Assembly: GCA_910577085.1 (NCBI GenBank)
Contig: CAJTLE010000024.1
Span: 1 to 28,830 of the forward strand
Length of the DNA stretch: 28,830 bases
DNA from: an uncultured Allobaculum sp.
Lineage (GTDB): Bacteria > Bacillota_I > Bacilli_A > Erysipelotrichales > Erysipelotrichaceae
Reading direction: 5' to 3'
The position numbers and the translations under genes are program-made. The notes beneath the pieces were generated by a model. That model did not search any database. It saw nothing but the letters and a program-made list of their open reading frames with translations, and was not told the origin of the DNA. Positions 15,623 to 23,369 of this stretch are shown here, in pieces; positions within the stretch are counted from its first letter, which is position 1; each line of letters starts with the position of its first letter.

Positions 15623-15650
15623 GCCAGTCCATCACGGGCTGGCTTTTTTA
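15623..15650 (+). terminator. intrinsic terminator of uraA
   Basis: GCCAGTCC (15623-15630) pairs with GGGCTGGC (15636-15643), including one G-U pair, around a 5-nt loop, and is followed by a run of T. Confidence 0.85.
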
Positions 15651-15725
15651 ATGCCTGGGCGGCATTTTTGTTTCTTTTCGGTCACCATGATCCGTAAATA
15701 ATGGACGATTGTCAAAAATAGGGTT

Positions 15726-17021
15726 ATGAACAAGAATCCACAAGAAAAAATAGAATGGACCGTTGGACTGGTCTTGATGGCAGCCGGCCTTGCGTGTCTT
15801 TGTTTTCCAGTCCTGTCTGCGGACGGACTGATGATTACCATTTCCATTGTCTGTACGCTTTCTGCCTTACTGCTGCTCTATCAGGCCTTTCGGCGTAAAA
15901 GCGTAATGGAAGGCCTCAAAGGAGTTGGCGCCGGTTTGTTAGCCGCCCTGTTCTGGAGCTACCGTCTGGCCGGGGTGGGGCTGATTTCCACGCTCTTTGG
16001 TCTGTATATGATCGCAACGGCCATCATCATGGTCATTCAGGGCCTGATGGATCTGCATGAAAAATCCAAAGAAGGCTGGTACTTTCTCGCGCTGGCCGTG
16101 GGGGAGCTGATCCTTGGTTCGATCGCGCTGTCTGGTATTCATAAAGACCAGCGCTTTATTCAGATGCTGATTGGCGCCTATCTGCTCTATCAGGGCGTAC
16201 AGATGCTCGTTGAGCGCTGGGCGTTCCGTTCGAGTTCGACCTCACGGACCTGGTCGTTTCGCTACTGGAGTTCGCTGCCGGTTTACATTGTTGCCATGGG
16301 GCCGAGCATTCTTTTGCGAATGGCTGAAAAGCACAATATGAACTGTGAAAGTTTCCCCTTTGATGATGCGAAAAATGACAGGCCCGTCAATCTGCGCGTG
16401 TTTATCCATACGGGACTGAGCGGGGATCATCAGTTTGGCCATATGACGTTCTCGTACAAAGGCATCATGTATTCGTATGGCAACTACGATGTAGCCGAAG
16501 AAAAACTGTTCCGCACGTTTGGGCCGGGCATCCTGTTTACGGTGCCAATGGAAATTTATGTCAACAACTGCTGCCTGTACGAAGAAAGCACGCTGTTTGA
16601 ATTTGGCATCAACCTTTCTCCAAGTCAGGAAGAACGCCTGCAGGTTTTACTTGCCGGGATTGAAAATGATACCTACCGCTGGTATGCTCCGATTTCCCGT
16701 CAGGCGTTAAGCGAAGAAGAATTCAAAAAGATGGAAAAGGATTATGCCTGTCGTCTGGTATGGCGCACGGGAAGCAAGTTTTATAAATTCCGCCACGGCA
16801 TCTGGAAAACATACTGGGTGCTGGGCAATAACTGCTCGCTGTTTGTGTCGAGTTTGCTTCATGAACTTGATGAAAACTACGTCCTGCCGCGGGGCATCAA
16901 CACTCCGGGTGAATATTTCACCTTCTTCAGTCAGGCCTTCCAGGATCCCAATTCTAATGTCGTCTACCGTTCATGGCATACCCCAACGCTGCCACATACA
17001 TTGTTTGATACATGTGCCTGA
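15726..17021 (+). CDS. HdeD/DUF308-like membrane domain fused to a permuted NlpC/P60-like thiol domain
   Basis: Residues about 10-165 hold five or six short hydrophobic helices of HdeD/DUF308 character. A soluble domain from about 180 to 431 follows. There His239 (QFGHMTFSYKGIMYSYG) comes before Cys370 (LGNNCSLFVSSLLHEL). This His-then-Cys order and the NNC-x-x-FV pattern resemble circularly permuted NlpC/P60 domains (LRAT, DUF4105), which act as thiol acyltransferases or amidases. The likely job is on lipid or cell-envelope substrates at the membrane, but the reaction is unknown. The side of the membrane facing the thiol domain depends on the helix count and is uncertain. Only a weak AGGG lies upstream of the ATG. 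It is monocistronic. Confidence 0.72.
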   Translation: MNKNPQEKIEWTVGLVLMAAGLACLCFPVLSADGLMITISIVCTLSALLLLYQAFRRKSVMEGLKGVGAGLLAALFWSYRLAGVGLISTLFGLYMIATAIIMVIQGLMDLHEKSKEGWYFLALAVGELILGSIALSGIHKDQRFIQMLIGAYLLYQGVQMLVERWAFRSSSTSRTWSFRYWSSLPVYIVAMGPSILLRMAEKHNMNCESFPFDDAKNDRPVNLRVFIHTGLSGDHQFGHMTFSYKGIMYSYGNYDVAEEKLFRTFGPGILFTVPMEIYVNNCCLYEESTLFEFGINLSPSQEERLQVLLAGIENDTYRWYAPISRQALSEEEFKKMEKDYACRLVWRTGSKFYKFRHGIWKTYWVLGNNCSLFVSSLLHELDENYVLPRGINTPGEYFTFFSQAFQDPNSNVVYRSWHTPTLPHTLFDTCA

Positions 17022-17098
17022 TCGGGTCTGCGTAAGTCAAAAACCGAACTGAAACAAAAGAGTTGAAACAACAGAACTGAAACGACAGAGAGAAAACG

Positions 17099-17146
17099 AA
17101 AAACTGCTTTTTCCTGGCTGAAAAACCGATGGAAAAAGCAGTTTTT
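17099..17146. terminator. bidirectional terminator between convergent genes
   Basis: A 16-bp stem, AAAAACTGCTTTTTCC (17099-17114) with GGAAAAAGCAGTTTTT (17131-17146), has A and T runs at its base. It serves the plus-strand membrane/thiol gene and the minus-strand MocR gene. Confidence 0.88.
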
Positions 17147-17224
17147 TCATGTCGAGACTGCAGCCAGCGCATCCCCGAAAACAGATCCTGGCAGGCGGAC
17201 AGCAGCGAAAAGAAAGGTCCTGTT

Positions 17225-18295
17225 CTATTTACGTTTTTGTGCCTGATGACGACGCCGTCTCACGATGAGGCGTTCAAAACTGCCGTTTTCAATGAATTCG
17301 GCCAGTGTGTACTGTTCCAGCATTGTAACGGTGCAGGCCAGGGATCCGGCGGTCTGATGGTACAGACCCAGCAGCGAGCGGGGCAGCACCATATAGGCCA
17401 GACGCAGGGAAGAGGACAGAGACTTGGAAAAGGTATTGAGGTAGATCACCTTCTCGTGGCTGTCCATCGCAAACAGAGTCTGCAGCATGGGGCCGTTCTG
17501 GAAAAATTCCGAGTTGAAGTCATCTTCAATCAGATAGCCTTCCCGTTTTTCAATCCACGAAAGATAGGCTCTGCGCCTGGAAGCGGAGGTCTTAATGGCC
17601 AGCGGAAAGCTGGAAAACGGGGAAACATGTAAAAACTGACTGGAACAGGCGGCCAGACTTTCCAGTTCAATGCCCTGATTGTCAAGGGGAAGTCTTGAGA
17701 TGTTGGCAGCAGCCGCGGTGTATACCTGCTCAAGAACGGGATAGCAGGGGGATTCAATGGCTACATCAAACTTCTCGCGAAACATACGGCACAACAGAAA
17801 ATACAACTCCTGCGTCCCGGAGGCGATCACGATCTGCTCAGGCTGGACCTGCATATGGCGGCTGGTATGCAGATACGAAGCAATGACGTTGCGAAGCCGG
17901 CTGCTGCCAGGCGCTGGGCAGGTCTGAACAAGATAGTCCTGATATTCACTCATGACATGGCGCATCGTCTTAAACCACAGCGAAACCGGGAAATCTGGAT
18001 CGGGTTTGATGGGATCCGGCGGCAGGAGCCTTTGCGCAAACAAGTCGTTGTGCACGCTTTTCTGATTGCCGTCCAGGACAAAATAGCCGCGGCGCTCTTT
18101 GGGTTCAATGTAGCCTTCCTGTTCGAGCAGACTTAAGGCCTGTTCGACGGTAGAAAGGGAAAGATTAAGATCCATGGCGTATTGCCTTTTGGAGGGCAGT
18201 CGGGTGCCTCCGGTAAGAATTCCGGATTCAATATCCTGCCGTATGGCCCGATACAGCGAAAGCGCTAACGGGCGGGAAAGGGTATAACTGATCAT
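17225..18295 (-). CDS. MocR-type regulator (GntR helix-turn-helix plus aminotransferase domain), C-terminally short
   Basis: Residues 1-75 are a GntR winged helix (GGTRLPSKRQYAMDLNLSLSTV, EQEGYIEPKERRGYFV). From about 110 a fold-type I aminotransferase domain follows, with SGTQELYFLLCRM, IEDDFNSEF and the PLP lysine Lys291 in NTFSKSLSSSLRLAY. MocR proteins use PLP or an amine as signal; PdxR members control vitamin B6 genes. The family is normally about 450-480 residues, but this one ends at 356 right after FIENGSFERLIVRRRR, losing the last 90-110 residues of the small domain. The terminator lies 80-125 bases beyond the stop and no lost frame is visible. It is divergent from an ECF S component, its likely target. 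A GGAG precedes the start. Confidence 0.85.
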   Translation of the reverse strand: MISYTLSRPLALSLYRAIRQDIESGILTGGTRLPSKRQYAMDLNLSLSTVEQALSLLEQEGYIEPKERRGYFVLDGNQKSVHNDLFAQRLLPPDPIKPDPDFPVSLWFKTMRHVMSEYQDYLVQTCPAPGSSRLRNVIASYLHTSRHMQVQPEQIVIASGTQELYFLLCRMFREKFDVAIESPCYPVLEQVYTAAAANISRLPLDNQGIELESLAACSSQFLHVSPFSSFPLAIKTSASRRRAYLSWIEKREGYLIEDDFNSEFFQNGPMLQTLFAMDSHEKVIYLNTFSKSLSSSLRLAYMVLPRSLLGLYHQTAGSLACTVTMLEQYTLAEFIENGSFERLIVRRRRHQAQKRK

Positions 18296-18320
18296 CTGGT
18301 CTGCTCCTTTTTTATTTTTT

Positions 18321-18335
18321 TGACCCTTTTGGTCA
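18321..18335. promoter_or_regulatory. inverted repeat in the MocR/ECF divergent promoter
   Basis: TGACC (18321-18325) and GGTCA (18331-18335) are separated by CTTTT. The repeat lies 14 bases upstream of the -10 box at 18349, where a MocR-type activator or repressor could act. The -35 of that promoter is poor, which suits activation. Confidence 0.5.
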
Positions 18336-18348
18336 GATCAGTTCAGAG

Positions 18349-18354
18349 TATACT
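18349..18354 (+). promoter_or_regulatory. -10 box of the ECF S-component gene
   Basis: TATACT (18349-18354) is a good -10 without a convincing -35 at 16-18 bases. The start would be near 18361, giving an untranslated leader of about 88 bases to the ATG at 18449. Confidence 0.5.
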
Positions 18355-18448
18355 AGAGAGCAGTTCTAATGTGAAAGCGAAGATGAAACAATCTGAAAAA
18401 GAATGTAAGAAAAGAACTCAATAAGAACGCAATAAAGGAGTGATTGTG

Positions 18449-18997
18449 ATGATTCAGACTTTAACCCCAAGATCTTCGTATCCAAGACGCTATTCCGTCC
18501 TCTGGATTACAACCTGCGGCCTGTTTATGGCCCTGACCATTCTGTTGTCCAGCTTTGGTGTTCCAGTTCCAGGCGGCAAACTGTATCTCTGCGATCTGGC
18601 GATTACAACTGCCTCAATTCTGCTCGACCCCGTCGGGGCCATGCTCGTTGGCGGCCTGGGCGCATTTATTGGCGATGCCTTGTTTTACCCGGCACCGATG
18701 TGGGTTTCGTTAGTGGTTCATGGTCTGCAGGCCTATGTGATCAGCTATCTGGCACACAATACCTTTAAAAACAAACCCATCTATGGCGCGATTCTGGGTG
18801 TTTCGGTTGGCTGTGTGATTCTGGTTGTCGGTTATACCTTAGGAAAAATCTTTGTGTATTCGACCTTTGAATATGCCATGCTCAAACTTCCTTATGAAAT
18901 TGCACAGGGACTGATTGGTGCTGTTGGCGGTGTGTTTTTAACGTATGGTCTCCATCTGAAAAAAATCTGGCAGACCATGATCAATCGTCAGCGTTAA
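18449..18997 (+). CDS. ECF transporter S component, possibly for vitamin B6 (PdxU-like) or a related vitamin
   Basis: The 182-residue protein has six hydrophobic helices and the ECF riboflavin-type S-component pattern: SSFGVPVPGGKLYLCDLAITTASILLDPVGAMLVGGLGAFIGDAL. S components bind a vitamin and are driven by a shared EcfA/A'/T module encoded elsewhere. The start is ATG 18449 because AAAGGAG (18434-18440) lies eight bases upstream and overlaps the alternative GTG at 18440. The substrate is inferred only from context: a divergent MocR regulator of the type that controls pyridoxine uptake in other Bacillota. Hydroxymethylpyrimidine or another vitamin remains possible. Confidence 0.82.
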   Translation: MIQTLTPRSSYPRRYSVLWITTCGLFMALTILLSSFGVPVPGGKLYLCDLAITTASILLDPVGAMLVGGLGAFIGDALFYPAPMWVSLVVHGLQAYVISYLAHNTFKNKPIYGAILGVSVGCVILVVGYTLGKIFVYSTFEYAMLKLPYEIAQGLIGAVGGVFLTYGLHLKKIWQTMINRQR

Positions 18998-19008
18998 GGT
19001 TCATCTTT

Positions 19009-19048
19009 GCGGCTTTTGGATCAGTTGATATCCAACAGCCGCTTTTTT
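19009..19048 (+). terminator. intrinsic terminator of the ECF S-component gene
   Basis: GCGGCT (19009-19014) with AGCCGC (19037-19042) and TTGGAT (19016-19021) with ATCCAA (19030-19035) make one long stem, followed by six T. Confidence 0.88.
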
Positions 19049-19089
19049 GTTAATGATGTGGATATAGATGGATTGTGTTGGAAACTGTT

Positions 19090-19095
19090 TATACT
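19090..19095 (+). promoter_or_regulatory. -10 box giving a leaderless ispD mRNA
   Basis: TATACT (19090-19095) is followed by GAAAGT and then the ATG at 19102, so the expected start point is the A of the ATG. No Shine-Dalgarno is present. The -35 is not obvious. Confidence 0.6.
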
Positions 19096-19101
19096 GAAAG
19101 T

Positions 19102-19758
19102 ATGAACTATACCGCAATTGTCCTGGCTGCTGGCAAAGGAACCCGCAGTCAGCTTTCCTATAACAAAGTCCTCTTTCCTTACCAGGGGCAGCCAATTTTA
19201 CAGAAAAGCCTCGACTTGTTTGAAGCCGATCCGGACTGCACCCAGATCGTGGTCGTCTGTGCCCGCGATGAGCTGGCTGATTTTAAGGCAAGATTTGCCA
19301 ATTCCAAAACGCTGTTTACCATCGGCGGCAAGACCCGCCAGAATTCGGTGTTCAATGGTCTGAGCTGTACCAAAGAGCCATATGTATTCATTCATGATGG
19401 TGCCAGACCATTTGCCAGTCCGGCACTGATTGATCGTCTCAAGAAAGCGGTCGTGGAATATAAAGCTGTTGTTCCAGGGGTTGAAGTGGTTGATACGATC
19501 AAAGAAATCGATGACAAAGGCTTCTTTGCCCGGACTCCGGTTCGTGATCATCTGCGGGCCGTCCAGACCCCGCAGGCCTTTGAAACGAAGTTAGTCAAAG
19601 ATGCTTTGAAACGGGCGATTGAAGAAGGAGTTCCGGTCACTGATGATGCCATGGCTGTGGAATTGTTTAAGCACAAAAAATCGTATTGTGTGCCGGGAGA
19701 ATTGACAAACTTTAAAGTCACCACCCGTCAGGATCTCGAACGGCTCAATGAGAATTAA
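19102..19758 (+). CDS. ispD: 2-C-methyl-D-erythritol 4-phosphate cytidylyltransferase
   Basis: The 218-residue enzyme joins MEP and CTP to CDP-methylerythritol, the third step of the MEP isoprenoid pathway. Motifs appear in order: LAAGKGTR nucleotide loop, GGKTRQNSVFNGL, IHDGARPF, VVDTIKEID, VQTPQAFE and TDDAMAVE. Length is normal (about 220-235). The start at MNYTAIVLAAGKG is clear because the nucleotide-binding strand must begin there; nine upstream codons would lie across the promoter. It forms a single-gene unit with its own terminator, and the pathway partner ispF is not in the window. Confidence 0.95.
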   Translation: MNYTAIVLAAGKGTRSQLSYNKVLFPYQGQPILQKSLDLFEADPDCTQIVVVCARDELADFKARFANSKTLFTIGGKTRQNSVFNGLSCTKEPYVFIHDGARPFASPALIDRLKKAVVEYKAVVPGVEVVDTIKEIDDKGFFARTPVRDHLRAVQTPQAFETKLVKDALKRAIEEGVPVTDDAMAVELFKHKKSYCVPGELTNFKVTTRQDLERLNEN

Positions 19759-19844
19759 GCGATGCAATGAAATAAAATTGAGCAGCGCAATGAATGAAGG
19801 AAATAGATAAAGAAAATTGTAGAATCAATCCAACAAATTCGATT

Positions 19845-19889
19845 AAAAGCCGATGTCTGCCTTTAAAACAGGACAGAGATCGGCTTTTT
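19845..19889 (+). terminator. intrinsic terminator of ispD
   Basis: AAAAGCCGAT (19845-19854) pairs with ATCGGCTTTT (19879-19888) around a partly paired loop and is followed by T. The left A run also permits use on the minus strand. Confidence 0.8.
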
Positions 19890-19995
19890 GATTCATTTCG
19901 TCAAAAGCTGGGAATAAAAATATGAACAAATGATGACAGGATCTTAAGGAAATCATAAGCTTCGTTTCACTTTGGATTTATATCAAGGCCTTACA

Positions 19996-22371
19996 ATGAC
20001 AGATATGAAACCTCTAGAACTTCTTACGCCGACAAGTCTGAAAACCGGCCTGACCTCGGACCAGGTCAAGCAGGCGCCCAGAAACCATATCGATTCCAAT
20101 CCCCAGAAAACCATCGGCCAGATGGCTTTTGAGGAATTTTTCTCGTTCTTTAATATCGTCAACTACATTCTGGCCGCCATTGTTTTGTATACGGGCAGTT
20201 ATCGCAATCTGTTATTCATGATCATTGTGCTGTCCAATACCGTGATTGGTCTTTACCAGAAAATTCACTCACGCCGGATTCTCAATAAGCTGGCTCTGCT
20301 TCATGCCCATAAATATCAGGTGCTTCGAAATGGCAGGTGGGAGGCTGTAGAGAGCGACGATATCTGCCAGGGAGATATTATCCGTCTTAGCGCTGGGGTG
20401 CAGATTCCCTGCGACGGGGTGATCCGGCAGGGAGAATGTCAGGTCAATGAATCACCATTGACCGGTGAATCGGATGCCCTTGACCGCATGGAGGGCGGCA
20501 GTCTGTATGGCGGCTGTTTCATTGTTTCCGGGACCTGTCTGATGCAGGCCGTGGAGGTCGGCAGTGCCCAATACATGGCCACCATCATTAAAGAAGCCCG
20601 ACGGGAAAAACAATATCCCAGCCAGCTGCGGGATGTTTTAAATTCCATCATTAAATTCTGTACAATCATTCTTTTCCCGGCTGGCATTTTATTGTTCTGC
20701 AAGCTGTTTTTCTATTCCGGGGTTGAGCTCAATACCGCCTTGCTCAATACGACAGCTTCAATGGTCGGCATGATTCCGGAAGGTCTGATTATTCTGACGT
20801 CGACCGCCCTGGCCACGGCCGCCGTCAAAATGGCCCGTAAAGCCGTTTTGATTCATGAACTCTACTGCATCGAAAATCTGGCCCGCGTTGATACGCTCTG
20901 TCTGGATAAGACGGGAACCATTACCAGCGGCAAGATGAATGTCGTCAAATACATTCCGCTCGATGGGCAGAGTGAAGAGCAGATGAAACAGGATCTGGCC
21001 AATGTGTTTGGCTCGTTAGAGGATGACAACATGACCGCGCAGGCCATACGCCGTTCGCTCTATCCGCTTTTGCCAACCGAAAAGTCGACGGTTCGATTTC
21101 CATTCTCTTCCACCTGGAAATCTTCTGGCGCTGTGTTTGGTGATACCACGCTGATTGTCGGTGCGTATTCCTTTATTTTTGAAAAAACGGATCCCAAAGT
21201 TTTAGCGCAGATTGAACAATATGCCGCGCAGGGACTGCGAGTTCTCGTTCTGGCCAAAACTGGCCCGATTGAAAAACTGGCGAGAGGCAATTACACCCTT
21301 TGCGGGCTGATTCTGATTGAAGATGAACTCCGCCCGGATGCAAAAGAGATTCTGGATTACTTCAAAACGCAGGATGTCGATCTGAAAATTATTTCCGGGG
21401 ATATGGTGACCACCGTAGCTGCGATTGCGCATAAAGCCGGGGTTGATGGCAATGCGGTGGATATGTCCAAAGTGGCCGATGATCAGATCGGCGAAGTGGT
21501 GGCGCACAATTCGATTTTTGGCCGGGTATCGCCGACGCAGAAAATGTTAATGGTCAAGGCACTTCAAAAGCAGGGCCGCACCGTCGGGATGACGGGAGAT
21601 GGCGTCAATGATGTCATGGCCTTAAAGCAGGCGGACTGCTCGATTGCGATGGGATCCGGCGCACAGGCTGCAATGGCTGTCGCTTCTCTGGTTTTGCTGC
21701 AGGATCAGTTTGCCGTGCTGCCGCAGATTGTTGCTGAAGGGCGTTGTGTCATCAATAATATTCAGCGAACGGCTTCCCTGTTTCTGGTCAAGACGATTTT
21801 CAGCTTCCTGCTGACAGTTCTGACAGTGATCTGGATGCAGGCTTACCCATTTGTTCCAATTCAGCTGACCTTTGTCTCCGCAATTGGAACTGGTATTCCA
21901 GCCTTCATTCTGACCTTTGAAAATGATATTTCCCGCCCGAAAAGCAACTTTCTGGTCAGCGTGCTCTCCCGGGCCATTCCGGGGGCTCTGACCATTTCGT
22001 GCGGAATTTCGATTTTGTACTGCATCGTGCAATATGGTCCAATGAATGTCAACCTGGAACAATACCAGACCATGTGCACCCTGCTTGCGGTGATCAATGC
22101 CATTGGGGTGCTGTACATGATCTGCCGGCCGCTTTCCTTTCTGCGGCTGCTGGTGCTTATTCTTTCGATCGCGATGGCCGTTGGCGGCATGTTGTTCTTT
22201 CCGACGATGTTCTTTTTGTATCAGTTAAGCTGGCAGGCCAATCTGCTGGTGTTTGCCATCGGGGCCGGCCAGGTTTACCTGCTTTACCAGCTGTGGCAGG
22301 TACACTGGTCGAAGTATCTTAACAGGCTTCCTCTGGTGGCCAAAGCAAATGCGGCTGCGCATCACAGCTGA
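19996..22371 (+). CDS. P-type cation-translocating ATPase (Exp7-like HAD-IC family)
   Basis: With the start at 19996 the protein has 791 residues. It shows the P-type order: cytoplasmic N-terminus, two helices, actuator domain with LTGES (156-159), two helices with MIPEG, phosphorylation loop CLDKTGTIT (Asp304), nucleotide domain, MTGDGVNDVMALKQADCSIAMGSG hinge and six C-terminal helices. It pumps a cation using ATP, with a transient phospho-aspartate. MIPEGLIILTSTALA and ENLARVDTLCLDKTGT resemble the Exp7-type ATPases of streptococci; the ion (perhaps Ca2+, Mg2+ or K+) cannot be read from the sequence. It lacks CPx and N-terminal metal-binding domains, so heavy-metal export is unlikely. ATG 19996 has a weak AAGG upstream; TTG 19972 is less likely. 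Confidence 0.9.
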   Translation: MTDMKPLELLTPTSLKTGLTSDQVKQAPRNHIDSNPQKTIGQMAFEEFFSFFNIVNYILAAIVLYTGSYRNLLFMIIVLSNTVIGLYQKIHSRRILNKLALLHAHKYQVLRNGRWEAVESDDICQGDIIRLSAGVQIPCDGVIRQGECQVNESPLTGESDALDRMEGGSLYGGCFIVSGTCLMQAVEVGSAQYMATIIKEARREKQYPSQLRDVLNSIIKFCTIILFPAGILLFCKLFFYSGVELNTALLNTTASMVGMIPEGLIILTSTALATAAVKMARKAVLIHELYCIENLARVDTLCLDKTGTITSGKMNVVKYIPLDGQSEEQMKQDLANVFGSLEDDNMTAQAIRRSLYPLLPTEKSTVRFPFSSTWKSSGAVFGDTTLIVGAYSFIFEKTDPKVLAQIEQYAAQGLRVLVLAKTGPIEKLARGNYTLCGLILIEDELRPDAKEILDYFKTQDVDLKIISGDMVTTVAAIAHKAGVDGNAVDMSKVADDQIGEVVAHNSIFGRVSPTQKMLMVKALQKQGRTVGMTGDGVNDVMALKQADCSIAMGSGAQAAMAVASLVLLQDQFAVLPQIVAEGRCVINNIQRTASLFLVKTIFSFLLTVLTVIWMQAYPFVPIQLTFVSAIGTGIPAFILTFENDISRPKSNFLVSVLSRAIPGALTISCGISILYCIVQYGPMNVNLEQYQTMCTLLAVINAIGVLYMICRPLSFLRLLVLILSIAMAVGGMLFFPTMFFLYQLSWQANLLVFAIGAGQVYLLYQLWQVHWSKYLNRLPLVAKANAAAHHS

Positions 22372-22450
22372 GAGTTGCTACAGGGCAGTCAGTCGAATCT
22401 GATCCTGAATCTGGCTGCTGATATTCAATTCTGCCAAAATTCTACCCAAT

Positions 22451-22487
22451 AAAAAACTCTGTCCGATGATTCTGGACAGAGTTTTTT
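22451..22487. terminator. bidirectional terminator between the ATPase and cyclophilin genes
   Basis: A perfect 14-bp stem, AAAAAACTCTGTCC (22451-22464) with GGACAGAGTTTTTT (22474-22487), serves the convergent genes on both sides. Confidence 0.92.
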
Positions 22488-22552
22488 ATTGGTCTCAGTT
22501 TTTCCTTCCATACAAGAAAAGGCAGAGAAAATGCAGAGTTTAAAAGGAAGGA

Positions 22553-23038
22553 CTAGCCTTCAACGCGTACGGATTTGATGACCTGTGGTTCTTTTGGCAT
22601 ATCACGGAAGTCAGTCTTGGTGCTGGCTACATGATCGACACCTTCCATACCGGAAGTGACTTTACCAAATGCTGCATACTGGCCATCGAGCCATGGAGAA
22701 TCAGCATGCATGATGAAGAACTGGCTGCCAGCGGAGTTTGGATCCTGCGCTCTGGCCATAGACAGAACACCGCGAGTGTGCTTGAGATCGTTCTGGGCAA
22801 AGCCGTTTGCTTTGAATTCACCAGGAATGCTGTAACCAGGACCACCGGTACCATTGCCGGCTGGGTCGCCGCCCTGGATCATGAAGCCAGGAATAACACG
22901 GTGGAAGTTAAGTCCATCATAGAAGCCTTCGTTGGCAAGCTTTTCGAAGTTTTCAACTGTTTTTGGCGCTTTGTCAGGATACAGTTCGCCCTTGATGACG
23001 TCGCCATTGTCCATGGTGATTGTAAATGTTTTAGCCAT
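22553..23038 (-). CDS. cyclophilin-type peptidyl-prolyl cis-trans isomerase
   Basis: The 161-residue protein is a minimal cytoplasmic cyclophilin that speeds proline isomerisation in protein folding. The core motifs are present: NFHRVIPGFMIQGGDPAGNGTGGPGY with the catalytic Arg, LSMARAQDPNSAGSQFFIMHADSPWLDGQYAAFGKV, and a short C-terminal strand. No signal peptide is seen. The start at 23038 (MAKTFTITMDNG) has GGAGG seven bases upstream; seven codons further up would cover that site. It is monocistronic. Confidence 0.95.
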   Translation of the reverse strand: MAKTFTITMDNGDVIKGELYPDKAPKTVENFEKLANEGFYDGLNFHRVIPGFMIQGGDPAGNGTGGPGYSIPGEFKANGFAQNDLKHTRGVLSMARAQDPNSAGSQFFIMHADSPWLDGQYAAFGKVTSGMEGVDHVASTKTDFRDMPKEPQVIKSVRVEG

Positions 23039-23291
23039 TGGTTTTCCTCCAATCGACAAGAATCCTTGTCTTCCTTGTATTATTGTAGCGGGAAGACTTC
23101 AAGAGTGGTCAGATAAGAACCACTGGATTTTGAAAATGAAGTCTGCAGAAAACTGCCGTGCAGATTTCGGAAATCTGATCAGCCAGGCAGAAAAAATAAG
23201 AAGTTCAATCATACTTGCTGCTGAGAAAAAGGTTGATCATCAAAGGATCAAAAAGATCCATAGCTGAACTTAAAAAGGCCAAAAATAGAAG

Positions 23292-23339
23292 CAAGAATAC
23301 AAGAATATAAGAATACAAGAGCACAAGAATATAAGAACG
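23292..23339. repeat. tandem array of six 8-bp repeats upstream of the S66 peptidase gene
   Basis: Units in order are CAAGAATA, CAAGAATA, TAAGAATA, CAAGAGCA, CAAGAATA and TAAGAACG, with consensus YAAGAATA. The array ends 30 bases before the ATG at 23370, between any promoter and the GGAGG site. The rest of 23039-23369 shows no gene. Confidence 0.85.
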
Positions 23340-23369
23340 AGAAAAAACAGAGAATGGAGGAGCTGAATC

